From an uncultured Eubacteriales bacterium (lineage in GTDB: Bacteria > Bacillota_A > Clostridia > Christensenellales > Aristaeellaceae), in the NCBI GenBank assembly GCA_902795555.1, contig CADBLV010000009.1, positions 1 through 12,381 on the forward strand: a DNA stretch of 12,381 bases, read 5' to 3'. The notes below the pieces were generated by a model. That model was not told where the DNA came from, made no database searches, and was given only the letters and a program-made list of their open reading frames with translations. Below, piece by piece: positions 1 through 6,262 of this stretch. A program made the position numbers and the translations under genes. How positions within the stretch are numbered: the first letter of the stretch is position 1; each line of letters begins with the position of its first letter.

Positions 1-397
1 CGACGGCAGCGGCTTCTTCAGCGGGAGCGGCTTCCTCGGCGGGAGCTTCCGCAACAGGAGCTTCCGCAACGGGCCGGGCGGCACGGGGCTTCACGCCCGA
101 ACGCTTTTCTTCCAGCTTCACGACCAGATAACGAAGCACATTTTCGTTGATCTGGAGGTTCCGCTCGAGCTCGCGGGGCAGCTCAGCCGGGGCCTTGAAG
201 GTCACCAGCACGTACCAGCCTTCGGTCTTGTAGTCAATGGCGTAGGCCAGGCGGCGCTTCCCCCATGTCTCATCGACCTTTTCGATCTCGCCACCATTGT
301 TCGCGATCAGGGCGGAAACCTTTTCAATCAGCTCCTTGCGGGCCGTCTCCTCCAGACCGGTGTCAATGATGTAGAACATCTCATACCTGTTCATCAT
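1..397 (-). CDS. rpsF: 30S ribosomal protein S6, 3' end cut by window edge
   Basis: Component of the small ribosomal subunit that binds 16S rRNA as a heterodimer with S18. The translation begins MMNRYEMFYIIDTG and contains the S6 core features: a Gly-Gly-Glu turn (NNGGEIEKVDETWGKRRLAY), the DYKTEGWYVLVTF strand and the ELERNLQINENVLRYLVVK helix and strand. The start at 397 follows AGGAGG (405-410) by seven bases; the second Met codon (394) is possible but worse spaced. The S6 core ends near residue 95. About 36 further codons are visible as an Ala/Glu/Pro-rich tail with repeated VAEAP and PAEEA units, and no stop is reached. S6 genes usually head an rpsF-ssb-rpsR operon, which would lie off the left edge. 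Identification is very secure; the full tail length is unknown. Confidence 0.97.
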   Translation of the reverse strand, partial: MMNRYEMFYIIDTGLEETARKELIEKVSALIANNGGEIEKVDETWGKRRLAYAIDYKTEGWYVLVTFKAPAELPRELERNLQINENVLRYLVVKLEEKRSGVKPRAARPVAEAPVAEAPAEEAAPAEEAAAV

Positions 398-406
398 TCT
401 TTCACC

Positions 407-446
407 TCCTCACGGACTTTTGGCGCTGCATCCCGCAGCGCAAGGA
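407..446 (-). promoter_or_regulatory. rpsF leader RNA fold, candidate S6:S18 autoregulatory site
   Basis: The minus-strand leader contains a perfect 7-bp hairpin (GCGCTGC at 441-435, loop GGGAT, GCAGCGC at 429-423). Directly outside it, TCCTT (446-442) can pair with GAGGA (411-407), which is part of the ribosome binding site. That leaves an 11-base 3' bulge containing CCG (415-413). A hairpin with a CCG-containing 3' bulge over the start region is, from memory, the layout of the S6:S18-binding leader known upstream of many bacterial rpsF genes. The pairing is seen in the sequence; the function is inferred. Confidence 0.5.
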
Positions 447-460
447 TGTGCCAATCAGGA

Positions 461-489
461 ATTATATCAGATCCCGTCCCTCACCGCAA
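461..489 (-). promoter_or_regulatory. Promoter for rpsF
   Basis: On the minus strand there is a -35 element TTGCGG (489-484), a 17-bp spacer and a perfect -10 element TATAAT (466-461). Transcription would begin near 454, giving a leader of about 57 bases. This provides rpsF with its own promoter, separate from the upstream HsdR-like gene. Confidence 0.75.
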
Positions 490-591
490 GAGGTTTCGAA
501 AAAAACTTTCGCACTCATCCTTTTTCCTTCATCTTTTCCCATTCTGCCATGTACGCATGCGGGCAGCTTTGCGATCCCGGTTCACCCGCTT

Positions 592-2067
592 TTACAGGGA
601 GTCCGACATGGCAGCATAATAATACAGGGCTCCTTCTCCGTGAACAGGCAGCGCGCTGGACAGCACGCTTTCCGGCATGTGGCTGGTCCCCCTGGTAATC
701 AGGATCGCATCGGCATCGGCTTTGCGCAGGGCAGCTGCCAGGAAGGGCTTTTCCCCATAGCGGAGCGGAAGCCGGGGAAGGATAAACACGCTTCGGACAG
801 CGAAGTTTTTTGCTGTATTCGGGGACGTTTCAGAATGATCCCCCTTTTCCCGGATGGTTCCGGTATCCTCCGATTCTCCCGGAAACGTCGGCAGATCCCC
901 TGTCGCAGAAAAAAGGATCACTTTCGATTGCATTTTTTCCCCCGGAGCGGCACAGACTACACCACAGGATTCCAGCGCTTCACGATCCTGCGTGAGCGCA
1001 GCCTCGTCATCGGAAACCCAAAACAGCCTGGCCTCCGGAAACAGATCCCTCAGCAGGGCCGTCATGGAGGCGTTCATGGCCTTTTCCCCGGCTGCTCCGC
1101 AGGAGGGAACCGTCCAATTCTTCCATCCCCGCTCAGCCTTGCGAACAAGATCGCCCAGGGCGAAAAGCTGATCGGTGGTCAGCATGCGGCGAATCCGAAC
1201 TTCCTGTCCTGCCAAATCCGTTTCCCGGATATACCGGATACCGTATCGCAAAAGAAACAGAAAACGCCGATGATCAAAAAGGGTGGTCAGCATACGGTGA
1301 GTCATCTTCTGAGGTGAAAGATTCCGCTGAAATGTCCTGTTATGGGGGCGCTCCGAGATACCGTTATCAGCCAGAATCCGTTTCTCTTCCACCGGATCCC
1401 GCGGAAGCAGACGCGTAAAAACACCGGGATATTTCTCCCGAACAGGATAAACCGGAAAATCATCGGTCATCAGTGCCGCGAAAAACGCGCCTCCGGAAGG
1501 CAGAAGACAGCTCGGATCGCTCATCTGATCGTCAGAAAAAGCCCAGACCTGGACACATTGCAGATACCGGCCGCCCTTCTTCCCTCGAAATCGCGTCAGC
1601 ATCCGATCGTATTCAGCCTGAAGCCCCCGTGGACGGTTTTGGGTTTTCAGTTCAATCATGGCCAGGGGAAGACCGTTGACAAAAAGGGTGATATCCGGAC
1701 GGAAGCTGTCCGCCCCACTTCCGCAGGAAAGCTCCGCAGCGCTTTGGAAAATGTTGTTTTCCGGATGAACAAAGTCAATCAGGGAGATCCCGTTCCAGCC
1801 ATCCCGCAGGATGTGATAAAAGCATTGCCCTAAATCCCGTTCCTCCAGACTGATCTCCAGATCGCTCATCAAACGGTCGAAGACTTCCGGGGCGGGGCTG
1901 ATTCCGTTGATGCGGCCGATGGCTGCCCGCAACGTCTCCGGCAGAAAATTGCTTTTGCGGTGCCGAAGGCGCAGCTGGGAAGCGGTAAGGTAGCCATATC
2001 CCAGCCGGGACAGATGCATCAATGCCGGAATCTTCATCTGCAGATCTTCATTGCGCGGTTTCGCCAC
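592..2067 (-). CDS. HsdR-like protein: intact nuclease domain, degenerate motor, truncated
   Basis: A 491-residue protein homologous to the N-terminal half of type I restriction R subunits. Residues ~12-110 match the HsdR N-terminal region (IPALMHLSRLGYGYL; ENNIF). The nuclease core is D125 (RPDITLFVNG), E139 and K141 (MIELKT), with the D-x13-E-x-K spacing of HsdR enzymes. Residues ~170-280 follow the clostridial HsdR pattern (FSDDQM, GAFFAAL, FLFLLRYGIRYI). The first RecA-like domain then follows, but all its motifs are lost: Walker A reads CGAAGEKA (323-330), the DEAH box position reads PRLP (431-434) and the TGTP position reads RGTS (459-462). The protein stops near a region aligned to the HsdR YYY-DGY segment, so the second RecA domain and C-terminus (roughly half a normal R subunit) are absent. 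GTG start with GGGAGG (2079-2084) 11 bases upstream; an ATG ten codons in lacks such a site. No hsdM or hsdS is visible. The long intact frame with its own promoter argues against a simple pseudogene, though a decaying remnant cannot be excluded. Confidence 0.85.
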   Translation of the reverse strand: MAKPRNEDLQMKIPALMHLSRLGYGYLTASQLRLRHRKSNFLPETLRAAIGRINGISPAPEVFDRLMSDLEISLEERDLGQCFYHILRDGWNGISLIDFVHPENNIFQSAAELSCGSGADSFRPDITLFVNGLPLAMIELKTQNRPRGLQAEYDRMLTRFRGKKGGRYLQCVQVWAFSDDQMSDPSCLLPSGGAFFAALMTDDFPVYPVREKYPGVFTRLLPRDPVEEKRILADNGISERPHNRTFQRNLSPQKMTHRMLTTLFDHRRFLFLLRYGIRYIRETDLAGQEVRIRRMLTTDQLFALGDLVRKAERGWKNWTVPSCGAAGEKAMNASMTALLRDLFPEARLFWVSDDEAALTQDREALESCGVVCAAPGEKMQSKVILFSATGDLPTFPGESEDTGTIREKGDHSETSPNTAKNFAVRSVFILPRLPLRYGEKPFLAAALRKADADAILITRGTSHMPESVLSSALPVHGEGALYYYAAMSDSL

Positions 2068-2093
2068 CTGAGTTCTCGCCTCCCGTTTTCTCC

Positions 2094-2108
2094 CCTGTGA
2101 ATCACAGG
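2094..2108. repeat. Palindrome CCTGTGA-A-TCACAGG, possible operator
   Basis: A perfect 7-bp inverted repeat with one central base lies in the leader of the HsdR-like gene, about 35-45 bases downstream of its predicted transcription start and just before its ribosome binding site. It could be a repressor site or a small RNA hairpin. No cognate regulator is encoded nearby. Confidence 0.35.
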
Positions 2109-2147
2109 TTCACTCTGCCATTTTGTTCGGCTGGCTGTTTTGTTGAA

Positions 2148-2176
2148 ATCATACACTTCCTCCGAAAATGCGTCAA
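2148..2176 (-). promoter_or_regulatory. Promoter for the HsdR-like gene
   Basis: On the minus strand TTGACG (2176-2171) is followed after exactly 17 bp by TATGAT (2153-2148), each one base from consensus. Transcription would start near 2141, leaving a leader of about 74 bases. It is divergent from the glnA promoter, and the two -35 elements are about 50 bp apart. Confidence 0.75.
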
Positions 2177-2226
2177 GCGGATCCCCCGCGGTCTGTAGGG
2201 AATACAAAGGGAAAACAATCCGCCTC

Positions 2227-2255
2227 TTGACATTGGGCGGATGGGGTGGTAGGAT
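2227..2255 (+). promoter_or_regulatory. Promoter for glnA
   Basis: Consensus -35 TTGACA (2227-2232), a 17-bp spacer and -10 TAGGAT (2250-2255). Transcription would begin near 2261-2263, essentially at the first base of the terminator hairpin that follows. This is the best sigma-A-type match in the intergenic region; an additional upstream start cannot be excluded. Confidence 0.7.
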
Positions 2256-2261
2256 ACGCCC

Positions 2262-2305
2262 ATCAGGGCAAAGGCGCCGTGAGGCGCATCGTGTCCTGAT
2301 TTTTT
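2262..2305 (+). terminator. Intrinsic terminator in the glnA leader (attenuator)
   Basis: ATCAGGGCA (2262-2270) pairs with TGTCCTGAT (2292-2300), nine pairs including one G-U. Beyond a small internal loop, GCGCC (2274-2278) pairs with GGCGC (2283-2287) around a GTGA loop. A run of six T (2300-2305), then GTTTT, follows immediately. This is a full Rho-independent terminator placed between the glnA promoter and the glnA ribosome binding site (AAGGAGG), so it must be read through for expression. An alternative hairpin GGC-AAAGGC-GCC (2267-2278) would break it; its six-base loop has A at position 1 and G at position 4, as in ANTAR-protein binding sites. The terminator is clearly seen; control by the downstream ANTAR gene is inferred from the known clostridial glnA/ANTAR arrangement. 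Confidence 0.82.
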
Positions 2306-2335
2306 GTTTTCACAGAAGTAAGGAGGTCGACGAAG

Positions 2336-3667
2336 ATGAGTAAGTACACGAAGGAAGACATCATCCGCATGGTACGGGAAGGGGACGTGGAGTTTATCCG
2401 GATGCAGTTTACGGATATATTCGGGCAGCTGAAAAACGTAGCCATCACCGCCAGCCAGATTGAAAAGGCTGTGAACAATGAAATCATGATCGACGGGAGC
2501 AGCATCGAGGGCTTCGTTCGCATCAATGAAAGCGACCAGTATCTTCGGCCTGATCTGGACACCTTCGCCATCCTGCCATGGCGGCCTCAACACGGAAAGG
2601 TGGCCCGGCTGATTTGCGACGTATACAATCCGGACGGAACGCCTTTTGAGGGCGATCCCCGGGGCGTGCTGAAAAAGGTCCTGCGCCGGGCGGCAGAGAT
2701 GGGATATTCCTTCAATGTCGGGCCGGAATGCGAATTTTTCCTCTTCCAGACAGACGAGGAAGGCCGGCCGACGACCACCACGTCCGACGAGGCGGGATAT
2801 TTCGATCTGGGGCCGCTGGATCACGGCGAGAGCACCCGGCGGGAAATCTGCATGGCTCTGGAGCAGATGGGGTTTGAAATCGAGGCCAGCCATCACGAGG
2901 TGGCCGCGGGGCAGCACGAAATCGACTTCCGATACGCCGATGCGCTGACGGCAGCGGACAACATCATGACCTTCAAACTGGCCGTAAAAACCCTGGCCCA
3001 GAAGAACGGGTTGCACGCCACGTTCATGCCCAAGCCGGTTTTCGGGATCAACGGCAGCGGCATGCACACCAACATGAGTCTTTTCCGGGACGGGAAGAAC
3101 GTTTTCTACGATCCTTCCGACCGGCGCGGGCTGAGCAGGGAAGCATATTCCTTCATCGCAGGCATCCTGGCCCACATCCGCGGCATGGCGGCAATCAGCA
3201 ATCCGCTGGTGAACAGCTACAAGCGTCTGGTTCCGGGATATGAAGCGCCATGCTATCTGGCATGGAGCGCGAGCAACCGGAGCGCCCTGATTCGGATTCC
3301 CGCAGCGCGGGGGATGGGCACCCGGGTTGAACTGCGGTGTCCCGACCCCAGCTGCAACCCGTATCTGAACCTGGCGGTGTGCCTGGCGGCAGGGTTGGAC
3401 GGAATTGAAAAAGGCATGACGCCTCCGGAAGAGATTACCGAGAACATTTTTGCTATGGACGCGGCAACCCGGGAAGCCAAAGGAATTCAGTCACTGCCGG
3501 GGACGCTGAAGGAAGCGGTGGAGTGTCTGAAGGCGGATGCGGTTGTCTGTCAGGCGCTGGGCAGCCACGTTCTGACACAGTATGTCCAGGGCAAAGAGAA
3601 GGAATGGGATGCGTACCGGACACATGTGAGCCAATGGGAAATTGAGCGGTACATCGTAATGTACTGA
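2336..3667 (+). CDS. glnA: Glutamine synthetase, type I (Bacillus/Clostridium class)
   Basis: Cytoplasmic dodecameric enzyme that makes glutamine from glutamate, ammonia and ATP, the main ammonium-assimilation step. The 443 residues match the ~444-residue Firmicutes enzyme closely. Visible features are the [14 protein letters not shown] segment with the feedback-inhibition Arg at position 62 (same number as in B. subtilis), metal-binding glutamates in GPECEFFLF (131 and 133), [25 protein letters not shown], the flap Glu303 in PGYEAPCY, and [13 protein letters not shown]. The class lacks the enterobacterial adenylylation control; Firmicutes enzymes of this type are controlled by feedback inhibition and transcription. 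ATG 2336 is preceded by AAGGAGG with good spacing. It sits behind its own promoter and leader terminator and 43 bases before the ANTAR gene, which suggests one operon. Confidence 0.98.
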   Translation: MSKYTKEDIIRMVREGDVEFIRMQFTDIFGQLKNVAITASQIEKAVNNEIMIDGSSIEGFVRINESDQYLRPDLDTFAILPWRPQHGKVARLICDVYNPDGTPFEGDPRGVLKKVLRRAAEMGYSFNVGPECEFFLFQTDEEGRPTTTTSDEAGYFDLGPLDHGESTRREICMALEQMGFEIEASHHEVAAGQHEIDFRYADALTAADNIMTFKLAVKTLAQKNGLHATFMPKPVFGINGSGMHTNMSLFRDGKNVFYDPSDRRGLSREAYSFIAGILAHIRGMAAISNPLVNSYKRLVPGYEAPCYLAWSASNRSALIRIPAARGMGTRVELRCPDPSCNPYLNLAVCLAAGLDGIEKGMTPPEEITENIFAMDAATREAKGIQSLPGTLKEAVECLKADAVVCQALGSHVLTQYVQGKEKEWDAYRTHVSQWEIERYIVMY

Positions 3668-3669
3668 TC

Positions 3670-3708
3670 AGCCCTCCTCCAAACAATAAAACAGAAAGGG
3701 GGAAGGCT
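3670..3708 (+). promoter_or_regulatory. Hairpin covering the ribosome binding site of the ANTAR gene
   Basis: AGCCCTCCTCC (3670-3680) pairs with GGGGGAAGGCT (3698-3708) over 11 positions, with one C-A mismatch and one G-U pair, around a 17-base A-rich loop. The 3' arm is the ribosome binding site of the GTG start at 3711. The 5' arm begins two bases after the glnA stop (3665-3667), so a ribosome finishing glnA would cover it and could free the site. Translational coupling is inferred. Confidence 0.6.
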
Positions 3709-3710
3709 GT

Positions 3711-4244
3711 GTGGCCAGAATGATTATTGCCAGCGCTTCGGAAACGAACCGCGATCAGATCTCCCGGCTGCTGGCCTCCTCCGGTTACGCCGTATACCGG
3801 GTGTGCGCCAACGCGAGCAGTCTGCGACGGGCTCTTGCTGAAAGCGAGGACAGCATCGTGATTATTGCCGGCTCGATTCCGGATTGCAAGCCTGACGAGC
3901 TGGCCTGGGATTACGGCGACCGGGTACAGATTCTCTGGATTGCAAAGCCCGCCGTGCTGGAGGACTGCGAATCGCGGGAGATTTTCCGACTTCCCCTGCC
4001 CATCACGGGGCAGACGATGGTCGGAGCTCTGGAAATGCTGAATCAGCTGCACGCCCGACGGATGCCACGGCGAACAGGGGCTGACAGGGAAACTGTGGAA
4101 CAGGCCAAGGCGATTCTGATGCGTCAGCTTCGGATCACCGAGCCGGAAGCACATCATCTCCTGCAAAAGCAGGCAATGGATCACGGAGCGAAGATGGCGG
4201 AATACGCAGCGAAGATCATCACAGAGAACAGCAAAGATATATAA
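3711..4244 (+). CDS. ANTAR-domain RNA-binding antiterminator with pseudo-receiver domain
   Basis: A 177-residue response-regulator-like protein. Residues ~3-112 have the pattern of a receiver domain (MIIASASETNRDQISRLLASSGY), but the usual phospho-acceptor Asp position reads IIAGS (Ala53) and the Lys-Pro motif is also missing, so phosphorylation is unlikely. Residues ~127-173 form an ANTAR domain (VEQAKAILMRQL, EAHHLLQKQAMDHG, MAEYAAKII). ANTAR proteins bind paired small hairpins in nascent RNA and prevent terminator formation; in clostridia a gene of this kind (NitR in C. saccharobutylicum) follows glnA. GTG 3711 is chosen because a G-rich site lies 8 bases upstream; an ATG at 3720 is too far from it. 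The target is inferred to be the terminator upstream of glnA. How nitrogen status is sensed is not visible. Confidence 0.9.
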   Translation: MARMIIASASETNRDQISRLLASSGYAVYRVCANASSLRRALAESEDSIVIIAGSIPDCKPDELAWDYGDRVQILWIAKPAVLEDCESREIFRLPLPITGQTMVGALEMLNQLHARRMPRRTGADRETVEQAKAILMRQLRITEPEAHHLLQKQAMDHGAKMAEYAAKIITENSKDI

Positions 4245-4260
4245 TGTATTATAATGTATT
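4241..4260. repeat. Perfect 10-bp tandem repeat upstream of the glmS promoter
   Basis: ATAATGTATT occurs twice back to back, starting within the ANTAR stop codon and ending in the first two bases of the glmS -35 element. It is very AT-rich in an otherwise GC-rich region and places two TATAAT strings (4240-4245, 4250-4255) upstream. It could act as an UP element or an extra -10 site. Confidence 0.6.
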
Positions 4261-4288
4261 GACACAGGCAGGCGATTCATGATATGAT
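4259..4288 (+). promoter_or_regulatory. Promoter for glmS
   Basis: Consensus -35 TTGACA (4259-4264), 18-bp spacer and -10 TATGAT (4283-4288), with start expected near 4295. It gives glmS and the genes behind it expression independent of glnA and the ANTAR gene, although no terminator separates them, so read-through is also expected. Confidence 0.78.
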
Positions 4289-4291
4289 GCT

Positions 4292-4315
4292 TCCGTCCCA
4301 GGAGGACAGGACGGA
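4292..4315 (+). promoter_or_regulatory. Dyad at the glmS transcription start
   Basis: TCCGTCC (4292-4298) and GGACGGA (4309-4315) form a perfect 7-bp inverted repeat across the predicted start. A second pairing, CCCAGG (4297-4302) with CCTGGG (4333-4338), would end two bases before the AAGGAGG ribosome binding site. Either could be an operator or leader structure. The leader is about 60 bases, too short for a glmS ribozyme. Confidence 0.35.
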
Positions 4316-4355
4316 GATTCCGACTTCAAACGCCTGGGTGAAGGAGGACGTAATC

Positions 4356-6224
4356 ATGTGCGGGATCGTCGGATACACCGGGCGGCGACAGGCCGCCCCG
4401 ATCTTGCTGGACAGCCTGACGAGACTGGAATACCGGGGATATGATTCCGCGGGGCTGGCTGTGCGGAACGGGACGGCGCTGGCCGAGGTGGTCAAAGCCA
4501 CGGGAAAGCTTCATCATCTGGCAGACAAAACCGATCAGGGACGGGCACTGGCGGGATGCTGCGGGATCGGACACACCCGATGGGCCACCCATGGGGATCC
4601 CAGCCTCGTCAACGCGCATCCCCATGTGAGCGGGAACTGTTCCGGCAGTGGAAGCGGAGTTGTAGAATCGGACGTTGTGGGGGTTCACAACGGGATTATC
4701 GAGAATTACACGGAATTAAAGGAGAAACTGCTCCGGCACGGATACAGCTTTTACAGCGACACGGACACGGAGGTGGTCGTGAAGCTGGTGGACTACTACT
4801 ATAAAAAATACCGGATCGGACCGGTGGACGCGATGACGCGGACGATGGTGCGGGTTCGGGGAAGCTATGCCCTGGCGCTGATGTTCAAGGACTATCCGGA
4901 CGAGATTTTCGCGGCGCGGAAGGACAGCCCTCTGGTGATTGCCGCGCGGGACGGGGAATCTTTCTTGGCGTCGGACGTGCCGGCCATCCTCAAATATGCC
5001 CGGCAGGTATACTACATCGGGAACCTTCAGGTGGCCCGGGTGAGCGCCGGGAAGGTTGTTTTCTATGACCTGAACGGAGACGAGGTTGAGGTTCCGCAGT
5101 CGGAAATCACCTGGGACGCGGAGGCGGCGGAAAAAGGTGGATTTGAGCATTTCATGCTCAAGGAAATTCACGAGCAGCCGGAAGCGGTACGTGATACGCT
5201 GAACAGCCTCATCCGGGAAGGAAAATCCGACCTGAGCGGGACGGGCCTTTCGGACGAGGCGATTGCTTCTCTCACCCGGATCGATATCGTGGCCTGCGGT
5301 TCCGCATGGCATGTAGGGATGGCGGCCCAGTATGTCATCGAAGATCTGGTGGGAATTCCCGTGCGGGTTGAGCTGGCAAGCGAATACCGATATCGCAGCA
5401 TCCCCACGGCAGCGGGGGTGCTTGTGATTGTCATTTCCCAGAGCGGCGAGACGGCAGACAGCCTGGCGGCACTTCGCGTGGCGAAGGAACGGGGGGCTCT
5501 GACGCTGGCAATTGTCAACGTAATCGGGTCCACCATCGCCCGGGAGGCAGATCACGTCCTGTACACGCTGGCGGGCCCGGAAATCGCCGTGGCCACGACG
5601 AAGGCCTACAGTGCGCAGCTGGCGGCAGCAGATGTGCTAGCCGTCCATATGGCCCGGGTTCGCGGACGGATGACCGCGGAGGAAGCGGAGGAGCTGCTCA
5701 CGGAGCTGCAAACCCTGCCGGCCAAGATTCGCCGGATTTTGGAGGAAAAGGAGCGGTTGCAATGGTTTTCCTCCAAGATGGCCAACACACACGACATTTT
5801 CTTCATCGGCCGGGGTCTGGACTATGCGATCAGCCTGGAAGGCAGTCTGAAAATGAAGGAAATCAGCTATATCCACTCGGAGGCCTATGCCGCCGGAGAG
5901 CTGAAGCATGGGACGATCAGTCTGATTGAGAACAACACGCTGGTCATCGGCATGCTGACCCAGAAGGCACTGTTTGAAAAAACCGTTTCCAACATGATGG
6001 AATGCAAATCCCGGGGAGCGTATCTGATGGGGATCACTGCCAACGGGCATTTTTCTGTGGAGGATTCGGTAAATTTCACGGTTTATATCCCGAAAACAGA
6101 CGAACATTTCATGGCTTCCCTGGCCGTAATACCTTTGCAGCTGCTTGCGTATTACACGAGCGTGAACAGAGGTCTGGATGTGGACAAGCCGCGGAATCTG
6201 GCCAAGAGCGTAACCGTGGAATAA
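4356..6224 (+). CDS. glmS: Glutamine-fructose-6-phosphate aminotransferase (isomerising)
   Basis: Converts fructose-6-phosphate and glutamine to glucosamine-6-phosphate and glutamate, the entry to amino-sugar and peptidoglycan synthesis. It is 622 residues, close to the usual 600-615. The N-terminal class II glutaminase begins MCGIVGYTG; Cys2 becomes the N-terminal nucleophile after Met removal. It contains EYRGYDSAG, HTRWATHG and GVHNGIIENY. Two SIS sugar-isomerase domains follow: CGSAWHVG and ISQSGETADS in the first, ATTKAYSAQ in the linker, then FIGRGLDYAISLEGSLKMKE in the second. The C-terminus PRNLAKSVTVE carries the sugar-ring-opening Lys617. An in-frame ATG at 4284 would bury the catalytic Cys and overlap the -10 element, so 4356 is used; AAGGAGG (4341-4347) is eight bases upstream. 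It starts a likely glmS-dapL-pyrG unit. Confidence 0.98.
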   Translation: MCGIVGYTGRRQAAPILLDSLTRLEYRGYDSAGLAVRNGTALAEVVKATGKLHHLADKTDQGRALAGCCGIGHTRWATHGDPSLVNAHPHVSGNCSGSGSGVVESDVVGVHNGIIENYTELKEKLLRHGYSFYSDTDTEVVVKLVDYYYKKYRIGPVDAMTRTMVRVRGSYALALMFKDYPDEIFAARKDSPLVIAARDGESFLASDVPAILKYARQVYYIGNLQVARVSAGKVVFYDLNGDEVEVPQSEITWDAEAAEKGGFEHFMLKEIHEQPEAVRDTLNSLIREGKSDLSGTGLSDEAIASLTRIDIVACGSAWHVGMAAQYVIEDLVGIPVRVELASEYRYRSIPTAAGVLVIVISQSGETADSLAALRVAKERGALTLAIVNVIGSTIAREADHVLYTLAGPEIAVATTKAYSAQLAAADVLAVHMARVRGRMTAEEAEELLTELQTLPAKIRRILEEKERLQWFSSKMANTHDIFFIGRGLDYAISLEGSLKMKEISYIHSEAYAAGELKHGTISLIENNTLVIGMLTQKALFEKTVSNMMECKSRGAYLMGITANGHFSVEDSVNFTVYIPKTDEHFMASLAVIPLQLLAYYTSVNRGLDVDKPRNLAKSVTVE

Positions 6225-6262
6225 CAGGCGCACACAGGTTTTGTTGCGGAGGAGCGTTGGAC

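Noticed and set aside
398..591. Terminator after the HsdR-like gene
   Set aside because: A CTGCC/GGCAG hairpin exists near 546-569 but no T run follows it on the minus strand, so it was not called.
448..1317. Long plus-strand open frame opposite the HsdR-like gene
   Set aside because: No recognisable protein features; it begins inside the rpsF upstream region and lies antisense to the HsdR-like gene, which has clear family similarity, a promoter and a ribosome binding site.
592..2067. A functional type I restriction-modification locus
   Set aside because: No methyltransferase or specificity gene is present and the ATP-dependent translocation motifs are destroyed, so classical type I restriction is not supported.
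2102..3175. 357-codon minus-strand open frame opposite glnA
   Set aside because: It is a shadow frame produced by GC-biased third positions of glnA; no family similarity and it spans the glnA promoter and terminator.
4284..4355. Upstream in-frame ATG extension of glmS
   Set aside because: It overlaps the -10 element and would bury the catalytic N-terminal cysteine; the ATG at 4356 has a good ribosome binding site.
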